Shown in pieces: positions 24,841 through 33,437 of a DNA stretch of 64,000 nucleotides; position 1 is the stretch's first letter, and the number at the start of each line of letters is the position of its first letter. The translations under genes and the position numbers were made by a program. Source of the DNA: Bacteroidales bacterium UBA6377 (GTDB lineage: Bacteria; Bacteroidota; Bacteroidia; Bacteroidales; UBA932); the NCBI GenBank assembly GCA_002438805.1, contig DJQV01000004.1, positions 12,075-76,074 on the forward strand, in the 5' to 3' direction. The notes beneath the pieces are model-generated. The model had not been told where the DNA came from, made no database searches, and saw only the letters and a list, made by a program, of their open reading frames with translations.

Positions 24841-27800
24841 GCATTTACCGTTCGGCCGTCAACAAGCCGGTAACCACTGCGCTGGTCTTCATCGCGTTCG
24901 CGGTGCTCGGATTCTTCTCCGTGAGCAGGACCTCCATCGCGCAGTATCCGGAATTTGACGCAAACACCATAATGGTGATGTCCTCATATCAGGGCGCCAA
25001 TGCCCAGGACATCGAGACCAACCTTACAAAGGTTCTGGAAAACGCCCTCAATGGCGTGGAGGACCTTAAGGAACTCAATTCCCAGTCCAAGGAGAACATC
25101 TCCCTGCTGACTCTCACATTCGAATACGGCACTGACATAGAGGACGCTACCAACAATGTCCGTGACAAGTTGGACATGGTGAACTCCTCACTTCCGGACG
25201 GGGCTACAACCCCTGTCATATTCAAGTTCAGCGCGGACGATATGCCTATCATGATGCTCTCCGCCACGGCGGACGAGAGTCTCGAAGGACTAGACAAGAT
25301 CCTGGACGACAAGGTCTCAACCCCTCTGGCCCGTGTCAAAGGAGTGGGAACGGTGTCTGTCAGCGGTGCGCCTTCACGTGAGATCCAGGTCTACTGCGAC
25401 CCGGTCAAACTCCAGGCTTACAACCTCAGCATCAGCACCATATCTTCCATCATCGCTGCCGAGAACCGCAATATGCCTTCCGGCAACATCGACATTGGTT
25501 CCGAGACCTACACCCTGCGTGTGCAGAAGGAGTTTACGGATCCTTCCGAACTGCTCGATGTTGTGGTCGGCTCAAAGGACGGTGACGTGGTGTACCTCAG
25601 GGATGTCGCCACCATCTATGACGGCGGTGAGGAGCGCGAGCAGGAGTCCTACACCAACGGTCAGCGTGCAGCCCGTATCGTCATCCAGAAGCAGTCCGGT
25701 GCCAATACTGTCAATGTGATCCGCAACGTCAAGAAGCAGCTGGCAAAGATACAGCCGACTCTGCCTGCCGACATCAACATCGTGACATTCGTTGACGGCT
25801 CCACCGAGATCATCAACACCATCAAGACCCTCTTCGAGACCATCATAATCACTTTCCTCGTCGTTGGATTTGTGGTGTTCATATTCCTGGGCAACTGGAA
25901 GTCCACGGTCATAATCGTGCTTTCCATCCCTATTGCCCTTCTGGCATCCCTCATCTATCTGTATGCTACAGGCAATACGCTCAACATCATATCCATGTCG
26001 GCGCTGGCGATAGCGATAGGTATGGTGGTCGATGATTCCATAGTGGTGCTTGAAAATGTTTCGACCCACATCTCACGAGGCGAGAAGCCGAAGGAAGCCG
26101 CGGTACACGGCACATCCGAGGTGGGAATCTCAGTAGTCGCCTCGACTTTGACGATGCTCTGCGTCTTCCTGCCTCTCACCATGATCAGCGGTATGGCCGG
26201 TATCATGTTCCGCCAGCTCGGCTGGATCGTCAGCATCATCATGATCGTCTCCACTACGGCGGCCCTCACATTCGTGCCTATGCTCTGCTCTCGCTGGCTC
26301 AAGCCTAATGTGCAGCACGGCAAGGCCTACAATGTGGTCTTCATCCCGATCAACAAGTTCCTTGACAAGATCTCCCGTGGTTATGCGCATGTCATCCACT
26401 GGGCGACGAAGCGTCGCAAGACGGTGATTTTCACCTTTGCGGGAGTATTCGTGCTCGCAATGGTGCTGCTGGTGCCGGGTCTTAAGACCGAGTACTTCCC
26501 TCATAGTGACTCCGACCGTCTCTCCGTGACTGTGGAACTCCCTATGGGTACGGCCCAGCAGGTCACCAGCGGCTTCTATGACAAGATTTACGATGAGATC
26601 AAGGCCGCTGTGCCTGAAGCGCACATCATAAACGGCACCTTCGGGCAGGCCGACTCCGACAATACTTTCGCCTCCATGCAGAGCAATGGTACCCACTTGA
26701 TTTCCATGAACATCAACATCGGTACCAGCAGCACACGTGAGCGCAGTTCAGCCGACCTCGCCGATGTCGTCAGAGGCATCCTCAACTCCCACCCTGAAAT
26801 CCGCAGGGCCCTCGTGACCGAGGGCGGCGGCGGAATGGGCGGAGCAACATCCATCAAGGTGGAGGTCTACGGCTACAGTTTCGACAATACCGACCTTGTG
26901 GCTCGCCAGCTCCAGTCCGGGATGCTCAAGGATCCGGCCTTTACCCAGGTCACCCTGAGCCGAGACGAGTATACTCCTGAGTTCCAGATGAACTTCGATC
27001 GTACCAAGCTCGCCCTCAACGGCTTGACTTCCACTACAGCTGCCACCGCGTTCAGCTCTGCGATGAGCGGGTCCGTGGCTTCATATTACCGCGAGGACGG
27101 AGACGAGTACAAGATCCGTGTGCGCTATGCTCCGGAGTTCCGCACCAGCGTAGAGGATCTGGAGAATATCCTTGTCACAAACACCGCCGGGCAGCAGATC
27201 CGGATGAAGGACCTCGGGCAGGTAGTGGAGACGCTAGTGCCTCCTACCATCGAGAGAAAAGACCGTGAGAGGCTCATCACCGTCACCGGCATCGTGGCTC
27301 AAGGCGCCGCCCTCAGCGATGCCGTGGCTGCGGCGAACAAGGTCATCTCCGAGACCACCATGCCGACAGGGATCTCCACGGTCATCGCCGGAGATTATGA
27401 GGATCAGCAGGACATGTTCTCCGACCTGCTCGTGCTGATTGTCCTCATGGTTATCCTCGTCTACATGGTGATGGCTTCACAGTTCGAGTCATTCATGGCA
27501 CCGTTCGTGATCATGTTCTCTGTTCCGTTCGCCCTTGTGGGCGTGCTGCTCGGCCTGCGTATCACAGGTACCGCGCTCGGCGTGATGGCTATGATCGGTA
27601 TCATCATCTTGATCGGTGTCGTGGTGAAAAACGGTATCGTGTTGATTGACTATACGATACTTTGCCGTGAGAGGGGAATGAACATCCGCGACGCCTCCAC
27701 CACGGCAGCCAAGAGCCGACTCAGGCCTATTCTCATGACGACCCTCACCACCGTGCTCGGTATGGTGCCGATGGCGGTCGGTACAGGTGAAGGTTCTGAG

Positions 27801-27926
27801 ATGTGGCGTTCTCTGGGTGTGACCGTGTGCTGGGGTCTTACGATTTCGACGCTTGTCACCCTCGTGCTCATCCCTACAGTATATTGTGCATTCGCAAGCA
27901 GGCAAGAAAGGAGGAAAAAACAATGA
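24837..27926 (+). CDS. RND multidrug efflux pump, inner-membrane subunit (HAE1 type)
   Basis: A 1029-residue proton-driven exporter with the 12-helix RND layout and two large periplasmic loops. The proton relay in helix 4 is seen in IAIGMVVDDSIVVLENV (two adjacent Asp). The substrate class is drug/detergent-like by family; no substrate can be read from sequence. It is translationally coupled to its adaptor upstream and to a small PII-like protein downstream. Confidence 0.95.
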   Translation: MSIYRSAVNKPVTTALVFIAFAVLGFFSVSRTSIAQYPEFDANTIMVMSSYQGANAQDIETNLTKVLENALNGVEDLKELNSQSKENISLLTLTFEYGTDIEDATNNVRDKLDMVNSSLPDGATTPVIFKFSADDMPIMMLSATADESLEGLDKILDDKVSTPLARVKGVGTVSVSGAPSREIQVYCDPVKLQAYNLSISTISSIIAAENRNMPSGNIDIGSETYTLRVQKEFTDPSELLDVVVGSKDGDVVYLRDVATIYDGGEEREQESYTNGQRAARIVIQKQSGANTVNVIRNVKKQLAKIQPTLPADINIVTFVDGSTEIINTIKTLFETIIITFLVVGFVVFIFLGNWKSTVIIVLSIPIALLASLIYLYATGNTLNIISMSALAIAIGMVVDDSIVVLENVSTHISRGEKPKEAAVHGTSEVGISVVASTLTMLCVFLPLTMISGMAGIMFRQLGWIVSIIMIVSTTAALTFVPMLCSRWLKPNVQHGKAYNVVFIPINKFLDKISRGYAHVIHWATKRRKTVIFTFAGVFVLAMVLLVPGLKTEYFPHSDSDRLSVTVELPMGTAQQVTSGFYDKIYDEIKAAVPEAHIINGTFGQADSDNTFASMQSNGTHLISMNINIGTSSTRERSSADLADVVRGILNSHPEIRRALVTEGGGGMGGATSIKVEVYGYSFDNTDLVARQLQSGMLKDPAFTQVTLSRDEYTPEFQMNFDRTKLALNGLTSTTAATAFSSAMSGSVASYYREDGDEYKIRVRYAPEFRTSVEDLENILVTNTAGQQIRMKDLGQVVETLVPPTIERKDRERLITVTGIVAQGAALSDAVAAANKVISETTMPTGISTVIAGDYEDQQDMFSDLLVLIVLMVILVYMVMASQFESFMAPFVIMFSVPFALVGVLLGLRITGTALGVMAMIGIIILIGVVVKNGIVLIDYTILCRERGMNIRDASTTAAKSRLRPILMTTLTTVLGMVPMAVGTGEGSEMWRSLGVTVCWGLTISTLVTLVLIPTVYCAFASRQERRKKQ

Positions 27927-28216
27927 AAGCAATGTTCATAGTCTACAATCAGGCCTACAACGAGGAGATCGTCGAGGCTCTGGCAGCCCTCGGGCAGCGC
28001 GGTTACACACGCTGGCAGGACATCCAGGGCAAGGGAGGCTTCAACGGCATCCCGCATCTGGGCAGCCATGCCTGGCCGGAGATGAACCATGCGGTCCTGA
28101 CAATGGTCCCGGATGAGAAAGTCGAGCCGATACTCTCCTGTCTCAAGGAGAAGGACAAGGCTTCTCCGGACCTGGGCCTCAGGGCTTTCGTCTGGGGTAT
28201 TGAAACTTTCTATTAA
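27923..28216 (+). CDS. PG0541-like small transporter-associated protein (ferredoxin-like/PII fold)
   Basis: A 97-residue protein, MKAMFIVYNQAYNEEIVEAL onward, of the kind found immediately downstream of RND pumps in Bacteroidales (PG0541-like). It has the alpha/beta ferredoxin-like layout of PII signal proteins and may sense a ligand and tune the pump; this is inferred. The ATG overlaps the pump stop (ATGA). Notably it is preceded by a perfect AGGAGG at 27909-27914, 8 bases before the ATG, while most genes in the window show no Shine-Dalgarno sequence. Confidence 0.72.
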   Translation: MKAMFIVYNQAYNEEIVEALAALGQRGYTRWQDIQGKGGFNGIPHLGSHAWPEMNHAVLTMVPDEKVEPILSCLKEKDKASPDLGLRAFVWGIETFY

Positions 28217-28229
28217 ATTCTTAACTTTG
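28199..28229 (+). promoter_or_regulatory. promoter of trxA
   Basis: ATTG at 28199-28202, a 19-base spacer, TAACTTTG at 28222-28229. The expected start point (about 28233-28236) falls inside the 5' arm of the terminator at 28231-28262. Confidence 0.6.
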
Positions 28230-28230
28230 T

Positions 28231-28262
28231 ATCCGCCGCTCATTGTAGAACGGCGGATTTTT
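28231..28262 (+). terminator. terminator of the efflux operon, downstream of the trxA promoter
   Basis: ATCCGCCG (28231-28238) pairs with CGGCGGAT (28251-28258), 12-base loop, then TTTTT (28258-28262). It should stop readthrough from the efflux operon but not transcripts that begin at the trxA promoter, as these start inside the stem and lose its 5' half. Confidence 0.7.
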
Positions 28263-28276
28263 AAATTATTACAACT

Positions 28277-28591
28277 ATGGCAAAAGTAGTAAATGACGCT
28301 AACATCGCGGAGATCCTCTCTTCTCCGAAGCCGGTTCTGATAGATTTCTGGGCCACCTGGTGCGGTCCTTGCCGTGTCCTCTCTCCGACTGTGGACGAGG
28401 TCGCCGCTGAATATGAAGGCCGTGCGGTCGTGGCCAAATGCAACGTTGACGACTGCGAAGACATCTCTATGAGGTATGGTATCCGCAACATCCCGACACT
28501 TCTCTTCTTCAAGAACGGGGAACTTGTGGACAGGACTGTGGGTGTCGTGTCAAAACAGGAGATAACTCAAAGAATCGAAAAACTGATTTAA
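28277..28591 (+). CDS. trxA: thioredoxin
   Basis: A 104-residue cytoplasmic disulfide reductase. The active site WCGPC has Cys 29 and 32; cis-Pro (NIPTLLFF) follows near residue 75. Length and fold are standard, without signal peptide. It starts a run of eight same-direction genes, though the barrel-protein gene 4 bases downstream is likely on the same transcript. Confidence 0.96.
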   Translation: MAKVVNDANIAEILSSPKPVLIDFWATWCGPCRVLSPTVDEVAAEYEGRAVVAKCNVDDCEDISMRYGIRNIPTLLFFKNGELVDRTVGVVSKQEITQRIEKLI

Positions 28592-28595
28592 CAAA

Positions 28596-29216
28596 ATGAA
28601 AAAGATCCTAATCATCGCGGCCACCTTGCTTGCAGCATGGTCCGCCAACGCACAGGTCGGCATCATTGCCGGTCTCACATCATCAGCCACCGATGTGGAG
28701 TCAGCATACGCTGACGTGAAGAATGTCAGCCAGTATCATGTCGGGCTTACTTACAAACTCGGGCTCGGCAACCTTCTCGCCATCCAGCCTTCAATCATCT
28801 ACAACATGAAAGGCACCAAGTTCGGCGAGATCGCCGGTGTCAAGGATGTCGCTGTGGACTACAAGACCGGGTACATCGAAGTTCCTGTACAGGTTCAAGC
28901 CGGCATCGGCATAGGTTCACTTGTACGTGCCTATGGCTTCGTGGAGCCGTTTATCGGCTACGCTGTAAAGAACGAGGTCAAGATTGAGAACCTCGATGAA
29001 GTCAGCAACTCATGGGACAATGTCAAGAACAAACTTGAATATGGCGTCAGCCTCGGTGTAGGCGCTGAAGTGCTGAGCCACGTGCAGGTGTCTGTCAAGT
29101 ATTTCTGGAATCTTGGAGATGTCTACGGACAGTCCATCAACATCGGATCCGTTTCCAAGGAGATTTCCTCAAGCAAGTGCAACGGCATAGCCGCCTCAGT
29201 TGCTTTCCTCTTCTAA
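28596..29216 (+). CDS. outer-membrane beta-barrel protein, PorT-like
   Basis: A 206-residue exported protein. A 20-residue signal peptide (MKKILIIAATLLAAWSANAQ) precedes a barrel of about eight strands with alternating hydrophobic patterns (HVGLTYKLGLGNLLAIQPSI; LEYGVSLGVGAEVL), ending in the terminal aromatic VAFLF. Members of this OMP_b-brl_2/PorT-like group are common in Bacteroidetes; some are part of type IX secretion, but nothing here proves that. Confidence 0.75.
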   Translation: MKKILIIAATLLAAWSANAQVGIIAGLTSSATDVESAYADVKNVSQYHVGLTYKLGLGNLLAIQPSIIYNMKGTKFGEIAGVKDVAVDYKTGYIEVPVQVQAGIGIGSLVRAYGFVEPFIGYAVKNEVKIENLDEVSNSWDNVKNKLEYGVSLGVGAEVLSHVQVSVKYFWNLGDVYGQSINIGSVSKEISSSKCNGIAASVAFLF

Positions 29217-29226
29217 GCAGGAATAT

Positions 29227-29757
29227 ATGTCAGAAAAAAAGGCGGTCTTCTTCTGTTCCGCCAGTCACGACATAAAGGCCGAATACAATCAAGCTGCACG
29301 GGAAATCGTCCGTGCGGCTTGTTTGTCTGGATATGACATAGTGTCGGGCGGTACCATCAAGGGGACGATGGGCGTGATTTGTGACGAGGCTTCCCGCTAT
29401 GATGTCGAGGTGATTGGTGCCGTCCCGAGGTTCATGAAAGGGTTGGAGCATCCGGCCCTGACTGAGTGCATCTGGACGGACAGGATGTCGGAGCGTAAGG
29501 ATGCGATGCGGGAGGGGACTTGCCTTGCCATAGCCCTGCCTGGCGGAATCGGCACTCTCGATGAGCTTGCCGAGACATTCTGCCTGGCGAAGATGGGTCT
29601 TTACAAGGGCAGGGTCATCGTCTTCAATGTGGACGGCTTCTACCAGCCTTTCAGGGAGCAGCTGGAGAAGTATGTGCGTGAAGGCTTCATGGATGCCTCG
29701 GCGATGTCCCTGATCAGTTTTCCCCAGACGGTCGAAGAAGTCAAGGCGCTGCTGTGA
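29227..29757 (+). CDS. LOG-family (TIGR00730) phosphoribohydrolase-like protein
   Basis: A 176-residue Rossmann-fold protein of the LONELY GUY family, which cleaves nucleoside 5'-monophosphates to base and ribose 5-phosphate. The diagnostic motif PGGIGT is at 105-110 with E113 in LDELAE; R90-K91 is also conserved. The start is ATG 29227 (MSEKKAVFFC); an upstream in-frame codon lies inside the previous gene end. In bacteria the physiological substrate is usually unclear. Confidence 0.85.
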   Translation: MSEKKAVFFCSASHDIKAEYNQAAREIVRAACLSGYDIVSGGTIKGTMGVICDEASRYDVEVIGAVPRFMKGLEHPALTECIWTDRMSERKDAMREGTCLAIALPGGIGTLDELAETFCLAKMGLYKGRVIVFNVDGFYQPFREQLEKYVREGFMDASAMSLISFPQTVEEVKALL

Positions 29758-30722
29758 ACATAAGCGGAATCATATCGTTGCTTGGAGAGGATTGGACGCG
29801 GATGCGCGAACTGATCCTTGAGGAACTGCATTCTGACGTCGTCCTGCTCGAGGGTGTCAATTCACGGGTGCTCTCCCATTCCGGCAAGATGCTGCGTCCG
29901 CTCATCTGTCTGCTTGTCGCCAAGGCTCTAGGGCAGCCGAACGATGACAGCCTGCACTATGCGGCCGCTTCTGAACTTCTGCACAATGCCACTCTGATGC
30001 ACGATGACGTGGCGGATGAGAGCAGCGAGCGCCGTGGGATGCCGACAGTTTCGGCATTGCTCGGGCCTTCCGCCGCAGTGCTGGTGGGAGACTACTGGCT
30101 GGCGAGGGCTGTTGAGGCTGTGTTTGCCACCCATCGTTTCGCTAAGGTGGTCAAGCTTTTCTCCCGTACTCTCACGGATTTGGCGGAGGGGGAGATGTAT
30201 CAGCTTGAGAAGGCTTCTGCGGCTGATACGACAGAGACTGATTACTTCAGGATCATAAGGTGCAAGACGGCTTCTCTTTTTGTGGCTGCCGCCGAGTCCG
30301 GGGCCTGTTCTGTGGACGCGCCGGAGGAGCAGCAGGAGGCTGCAAGGAATTATGCGCTTGCTCTCGGTACGGCATTCCAGATAAAGGACGACATTCTTGA
30401 CTATGCCGGTACCGGCGAACTCGGAAAGCCGGTGGGGGTTGACCTGCGTGAGCGGAAGATCACCCTCCCTCTCATCGGGGCGCTGTCCGCCCTTGAGGAT
30501 GAATCGCAGATGCGCTCTGAGATCCTCCAGATACGCGAGCACCCGGAATATTGTGCCAGACTGCATGATTTCGTGGTCGCAAACGGCGGGATCGAGTATG
30601 CCGCTGTGAGACTCACGGAGTACATTGACAAGGCCGTGGACGCACTTCAGGCTTTCCCTTATTCCCCGGCCCGGGATGCTCTGGCTGAAATAGCACGTTT
30701 CAACGCGTTCAGACAGATATGA
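29754..30722 (+). CDS. ispB: polyprenyl diphosphate synthase (IspB type)
   Basis: A 322-residue trans-prenyltransferase that extends isoprenoid chains for menaquinone. The first Asp-rich motif is DDVAD at about 84-88 (LMHDDVADESSERRG), the second DDILD (IKDDILDYAG). GTG start overlaps the LOG stop (GTGA). It resembles octaprenyl/heptaprenyl synthases. A second prenyl synthase at 58197-59177, which is of short-chain FPP type, supplies the primer, as inferred. Confidence 0.87.
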   Translation: MNISGIISLLGEDWTRMRELILEELHSDVVLLEGVNSRVLSHSGKMLRPLICLLVAKALGQPNDDSLHYAAASELLHNATLMHDDVADESSERRGMPTVSALLGPSAAVLVGDYWLARAVEAVFATHRFAKVVKLFSRTLTDLAEGEMYQLEKASAADTTETDYFRIIRCKTASLFVAAAESGACSVDAPEEQQEAARNYALALGTAFQIKDDILDYAGTGELGKPVGVDLRERKITLPLIGALSALEDESQMRSEILQIREHPEYCARLHDFVVANGGIEYAAVRLTEYIDKAVDALQAFPYSPARDALAEIARFNAFRQI

Positions 30723-31705
30723 GGTTCGCGCAGCTGCATGGCAACGAAGATGTCGTCAAGGCACTTGTCGGGATGGTCGATTCCGGGAGGGTGCCGCATG
30801 CGATAATGTTCCAGGAGGATGACGGGGGCGGTGCTTTCCCGCTGTGCATCGCGTTCCTGCAATATCTTTATTGTGAGCACCGGGGCGGCGGGGATTCCTG
30901 CGGTGTGTGCCCCGCCTGCAACAAGATATCGAAATTCATCCATCCGGACGTGCACTTCGTATATCCGACAGCCGCCTCCACCATCTCTCTCCAGTACATC
31001 GCGCAGTTCAGGCAGTTGTCTGTTTCTAATCCTTATTTTACTGAGTCTCAGCTTTCTTCGGCTCTCGGAATCGAGGGTAAAAATTCCCTTATAGCCGTCA
31101 GTGAGGCCAAGCATCTGCTTGAGACCCTGTCGCTGAGCGCCCTTGAGAGCGGCTACCGGTCGGTGCTGATATATCTTCCTGAGAAGATGAATGCCGATGC
31201 GGCCAACCGCCTGCTCAAGATCATAGAGGAGCCGCCGCTTCAGACCCAGTTTCTCCTGATTACACATCATTCCGAGAGAGTGCTCCAGACCATATCCTCG
31301 CGATGTCAGCAGATCCGTGTAAGACCGGCGGGCGCGGCTGACAGTGCAGCCGCATTCGCCTCCCCTGAACTGTTTTCCGCCCTTATGGATGCGCTCATGC
31401 GCCGTGATCTGCTTGCCGCCCTTGATGCGGGCGAGGCTATAGCCGCGCTGCCGTCCCGGGAAACTGCCAAGTCATTTTGTAAATTTGCATCATACCAGCT
31501 CCGCTTCATATTCCTTGCCCAGCAGGGCCTCGGCTCGTTGGGAGCAGGCGGTGAGGATGTTCTCAAGTGGGCTTCCGCCGTTCCCAAGACGTTCCCGCGG
31601 GCTGCACTTGCCGTCCTGGACAAGACCAGCTTCATGATAGACCGCAATGTCAATGCGCGCCTGCTGTTTACGGATATGGTGGACAGACTTTTCAAGTTAA
31701 TATGA
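30719..31705 (+). CDS. holB: DNA polymerase III delta' subunit
   Basis: A 328-residue clamp-loader subunit. A zinc site CxxxxxxxxCxxCxxC (CEHRGGGDSCGVCPAC) follows the degenerate P-loop and LLKIIEEPP is the arginine-finger/sensor region. The Walker A is lost (EDDGGGAF), as in delta' subunits, which do not hydrolyse ATP. ATGA overlaps link it to ispB and to the PSP1 gene; the holB-PSP1-gldH order is a known Bacteroidetes arrangement. Confidence 0.87.
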   Translation: MRFAQLHGNEDVVKALVGMVDSGRVPHAIMFQEDDGGGAFPLCIAFLQYLYCEHRGGGDSCGVCPACNKISKFIHPDVHFVYPTAASTISLQYIAQFRQLSVSNPYFTESQLSSALGIEGKNSLIAVSEAKHLLETLSLSALESGYRSVLIYLPEKMNADAANRLLKIIEEPPLQTQFLLITHHSERVLQTISSRCQQIRVRPAGAADSAAAFASPELFSALMDALMRRDLLAALDAGEAIAALPSRETAKSFCKFASYQLRFIFLAQQGLGSLGAGGEDVLKWASAVPKTFPRAALAVLDKTSFMIDRNVNARLLFTDMVDRLFKLI

Positions 31706-33030
31706 ACGATATCAGAGAATCCATACATTTCGACTGCTCCAGGGGCTGTGTCGTGACCCGCGACGCCGAGTCCGGAGATGTCTCCTGCACCTATCGCGCC
31801 GGCTGCTGCAAGCTAGGTGATTATAACTGGCTGAAAGACGCGCAGGACGGCTCCTGCAAGGATCTTTTCGAGGTGCGCTTCAAGAATACCCGTAAAGGCA
31901 TATATATCAATGACTCCCCGCAGAATGTGCGTCTCGGCGATCTCGTGATGGTCGAGGCCACGACCGGGTTGGATCTTGGTATTGTGACGCTTGAGGGCCC
32001 GATAGTCGGGCGGCAGATGAAGTGCAAGGGTATAGACCCGAAGACGGCTGTGTTTAAAAAAATCTACCGCAAGGCCCGTCAGACAGACATTGAGCGCTGG
32101 CAGGAGGCGATAGCCCGAGAGCAGGAGACCATGATCAAGGCCCGCAGCATCGCAGCCGAGATGGGATTGGAGATGAAGATAGGTGATGTGGAATTCCAGG
32201 GGGACGGCACCAAGGCCATATTCTACTACATAGCCGACGGACGCGTGGATTTCCGCCAGCTCATCAAGGCATTCGCAGAGGAGTTCCATATCAGGATAGA
32301 GATGAAGCAGATCGGGGCACGTCAGGAAGCAGGGCTGATAGGCGGACTTGGCGTATGCGGCCGGGAGCTGTGCTGTGCCAACTACATCTCGTCCTTCCAG
32401 AGCATCTCCACGGCGGCAGCCCGTTGCCAGGACCTTTCGCTCAACCCACAGAAACTTGCAGGTCAGTGCGGAAAGCTCAAATGCTGCCTCAACTATGAGG
32501 TGGCGACCTACCTCGATGCCCAGTCCCGTATTCCTAAAGTGAGCGAACCGCTTGATTTCCAGGATGGACCGGCCTACCTCCGAAAGACGGACATACTCAA
32601 GGAGGTGATGTATTTTTCATACGACAAGACTTCCGATGCGCAGCTCTATCCGCTCGCGGCCTCGGAGGTGCGCGAGATAATAAAGATGAACCGCAACGGC
32701 GTCAAGCCGGAGTCCCTCAAGAGCGAGCCGGAGCCTGCGGCTCCTGAGTTCGTGACGGCAGTAGGGGATGACAGCATCAGCCGTTTCGACGCGCCGCGCC
32801 GCCGCAAGGGCGGAAAGGGCCGCGGGGGCAACCGTGGCGGCAGGCAGCAGTCTCAAGATACGGCAAAACAGGGGACTGCCCCGCAGGCGAGACAGGCGTC
32901 CGGTGACCGTCCGCGTCAAGACAGGCCTCGTCAAGGCAGTGGTCGTCCGCGTCAAGACGCAAGGCCGAAACAAAATGGTGGCAACCGACCGCGTTCGAAC
33001 GCCCAGAATCCTGAGGGCGGGGAAAAATGA
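31702..33030 (+). CDS. PSP1 domain protein (RicT-like) with Arg/Gln/Gly-rich tail
   Basis: A 442-residue protein. Residues about 30-330 carry the PSP1/RicT core with two dense Cys groups: CCANYISS with the CGREL before it, and CGKLKCCLNYE, as in iron-sulfur-carrying RicT. The last ~90 residues are a disordered basic tail built on RPRQ/PRQD units (four repeats between residues 400 and 430), suited to RNA binding, but this is speculation. In Bacillus the RicT complex helps RNA processing. Translationally coupled to holB and gldH. Confidence 0.82.
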   Translation: MNDIRESIHFDCSRGCVVTRDAESGDVSCTYRAGCCKLGDYNWLKDAQDGSCKDLFEVRFKNTRKGIYINDSPQNVRLGDLVMVEATTGLDLGIVTLEGPIVGRQMKCKGIDPKTAVFKKIYRKARQTDIERWQEAIAREQETMIKARSIAAEMGLEMKIGDVEFQGDGTKAIFYYIADGRVDFRQLIKAFAEEFHIRIEMKQIGARQEAGLIGGLGVCGRELCCANYISSFQSISTAAARCQDLSLNPQKLAGQCGKLKCCLNYEVATYLDAQSRIPKVSEPLDFQDGPAYLRKTDILKEVMYFSYDKTSDAQLYPLAASEVREIIKMNRNGVKPESLKSEPEPAAPEFVTAVGDDSISRFDAPRRRKGGKGRGGNRGGRQQSQDTAKQGTAPQARQASGDRPRQDRPRQGSGRPRQDARPKQNGGNRPRSNAQNPEGGEK

Positions 33031-33437
33031 GGGCGTTGATCCCGTTTATCAGTTGTCTGCTGCTGGCAGCCTGTGCCAGACCGGTCCAGACCGAAAAATT
33101 CATCCGTGCGGACAGGGCGGAGAACGGTGTGTACTCGTTTCCCGTTGACATGGACGATTCCCTGGCTACGTATGATTTCTGGTTCTACAGCAGGCTTGCT
33201 GCCGGGCGGAAGGGCAATCTTGAACTCCGTGTGAGCTGGACGGCCCCGTCTGGTCGCAGCCTCTATGAGACTGTGTATATGGGGGCGCTGGACAGCCGGG
33301 GGGAGCGGGAGCTGTATAGGAGCGGCATCGTGCCGGCGGAGTACGGGGAATGGAGGGTCAATGTGCGCCCGATTGATCCGGGAAAGGATTTTCTCGGACT
33401 TGGGCTTATATGCAGAAGAAACGATGGGGCACGATAA
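33027..33437 (+). CDS. gldH: GldH-like gliding motility lipoprotein
   Basis: A 136-residue lipoprotein: the hydrophobic start ends in a lipobox at Cys16 (LLLAAC). The beta-rich body (YDFWFYSRL; GEWRVNVRP; FLGLGLICR) matches GldH, an accessory of gliding motility and type IX secretion in Bacteroidetes, also widespread in non-gliding species. Gene order behind holB and PSP1 supports it. It overlaps the next gene by 14 bases. Confidence 0.7.
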   Translation: MRALIPFISCLLLAACARPVQTEKFIRADRAENGVYSFPVDMDDSLATYDFWFYSRLAAGRKGNLELRVSWTAPSGRSLYETVYMGALDSRGERELYRSGIVPAEYGEWRVNVRPIDPGKDFLGLGLICRRNDGAR

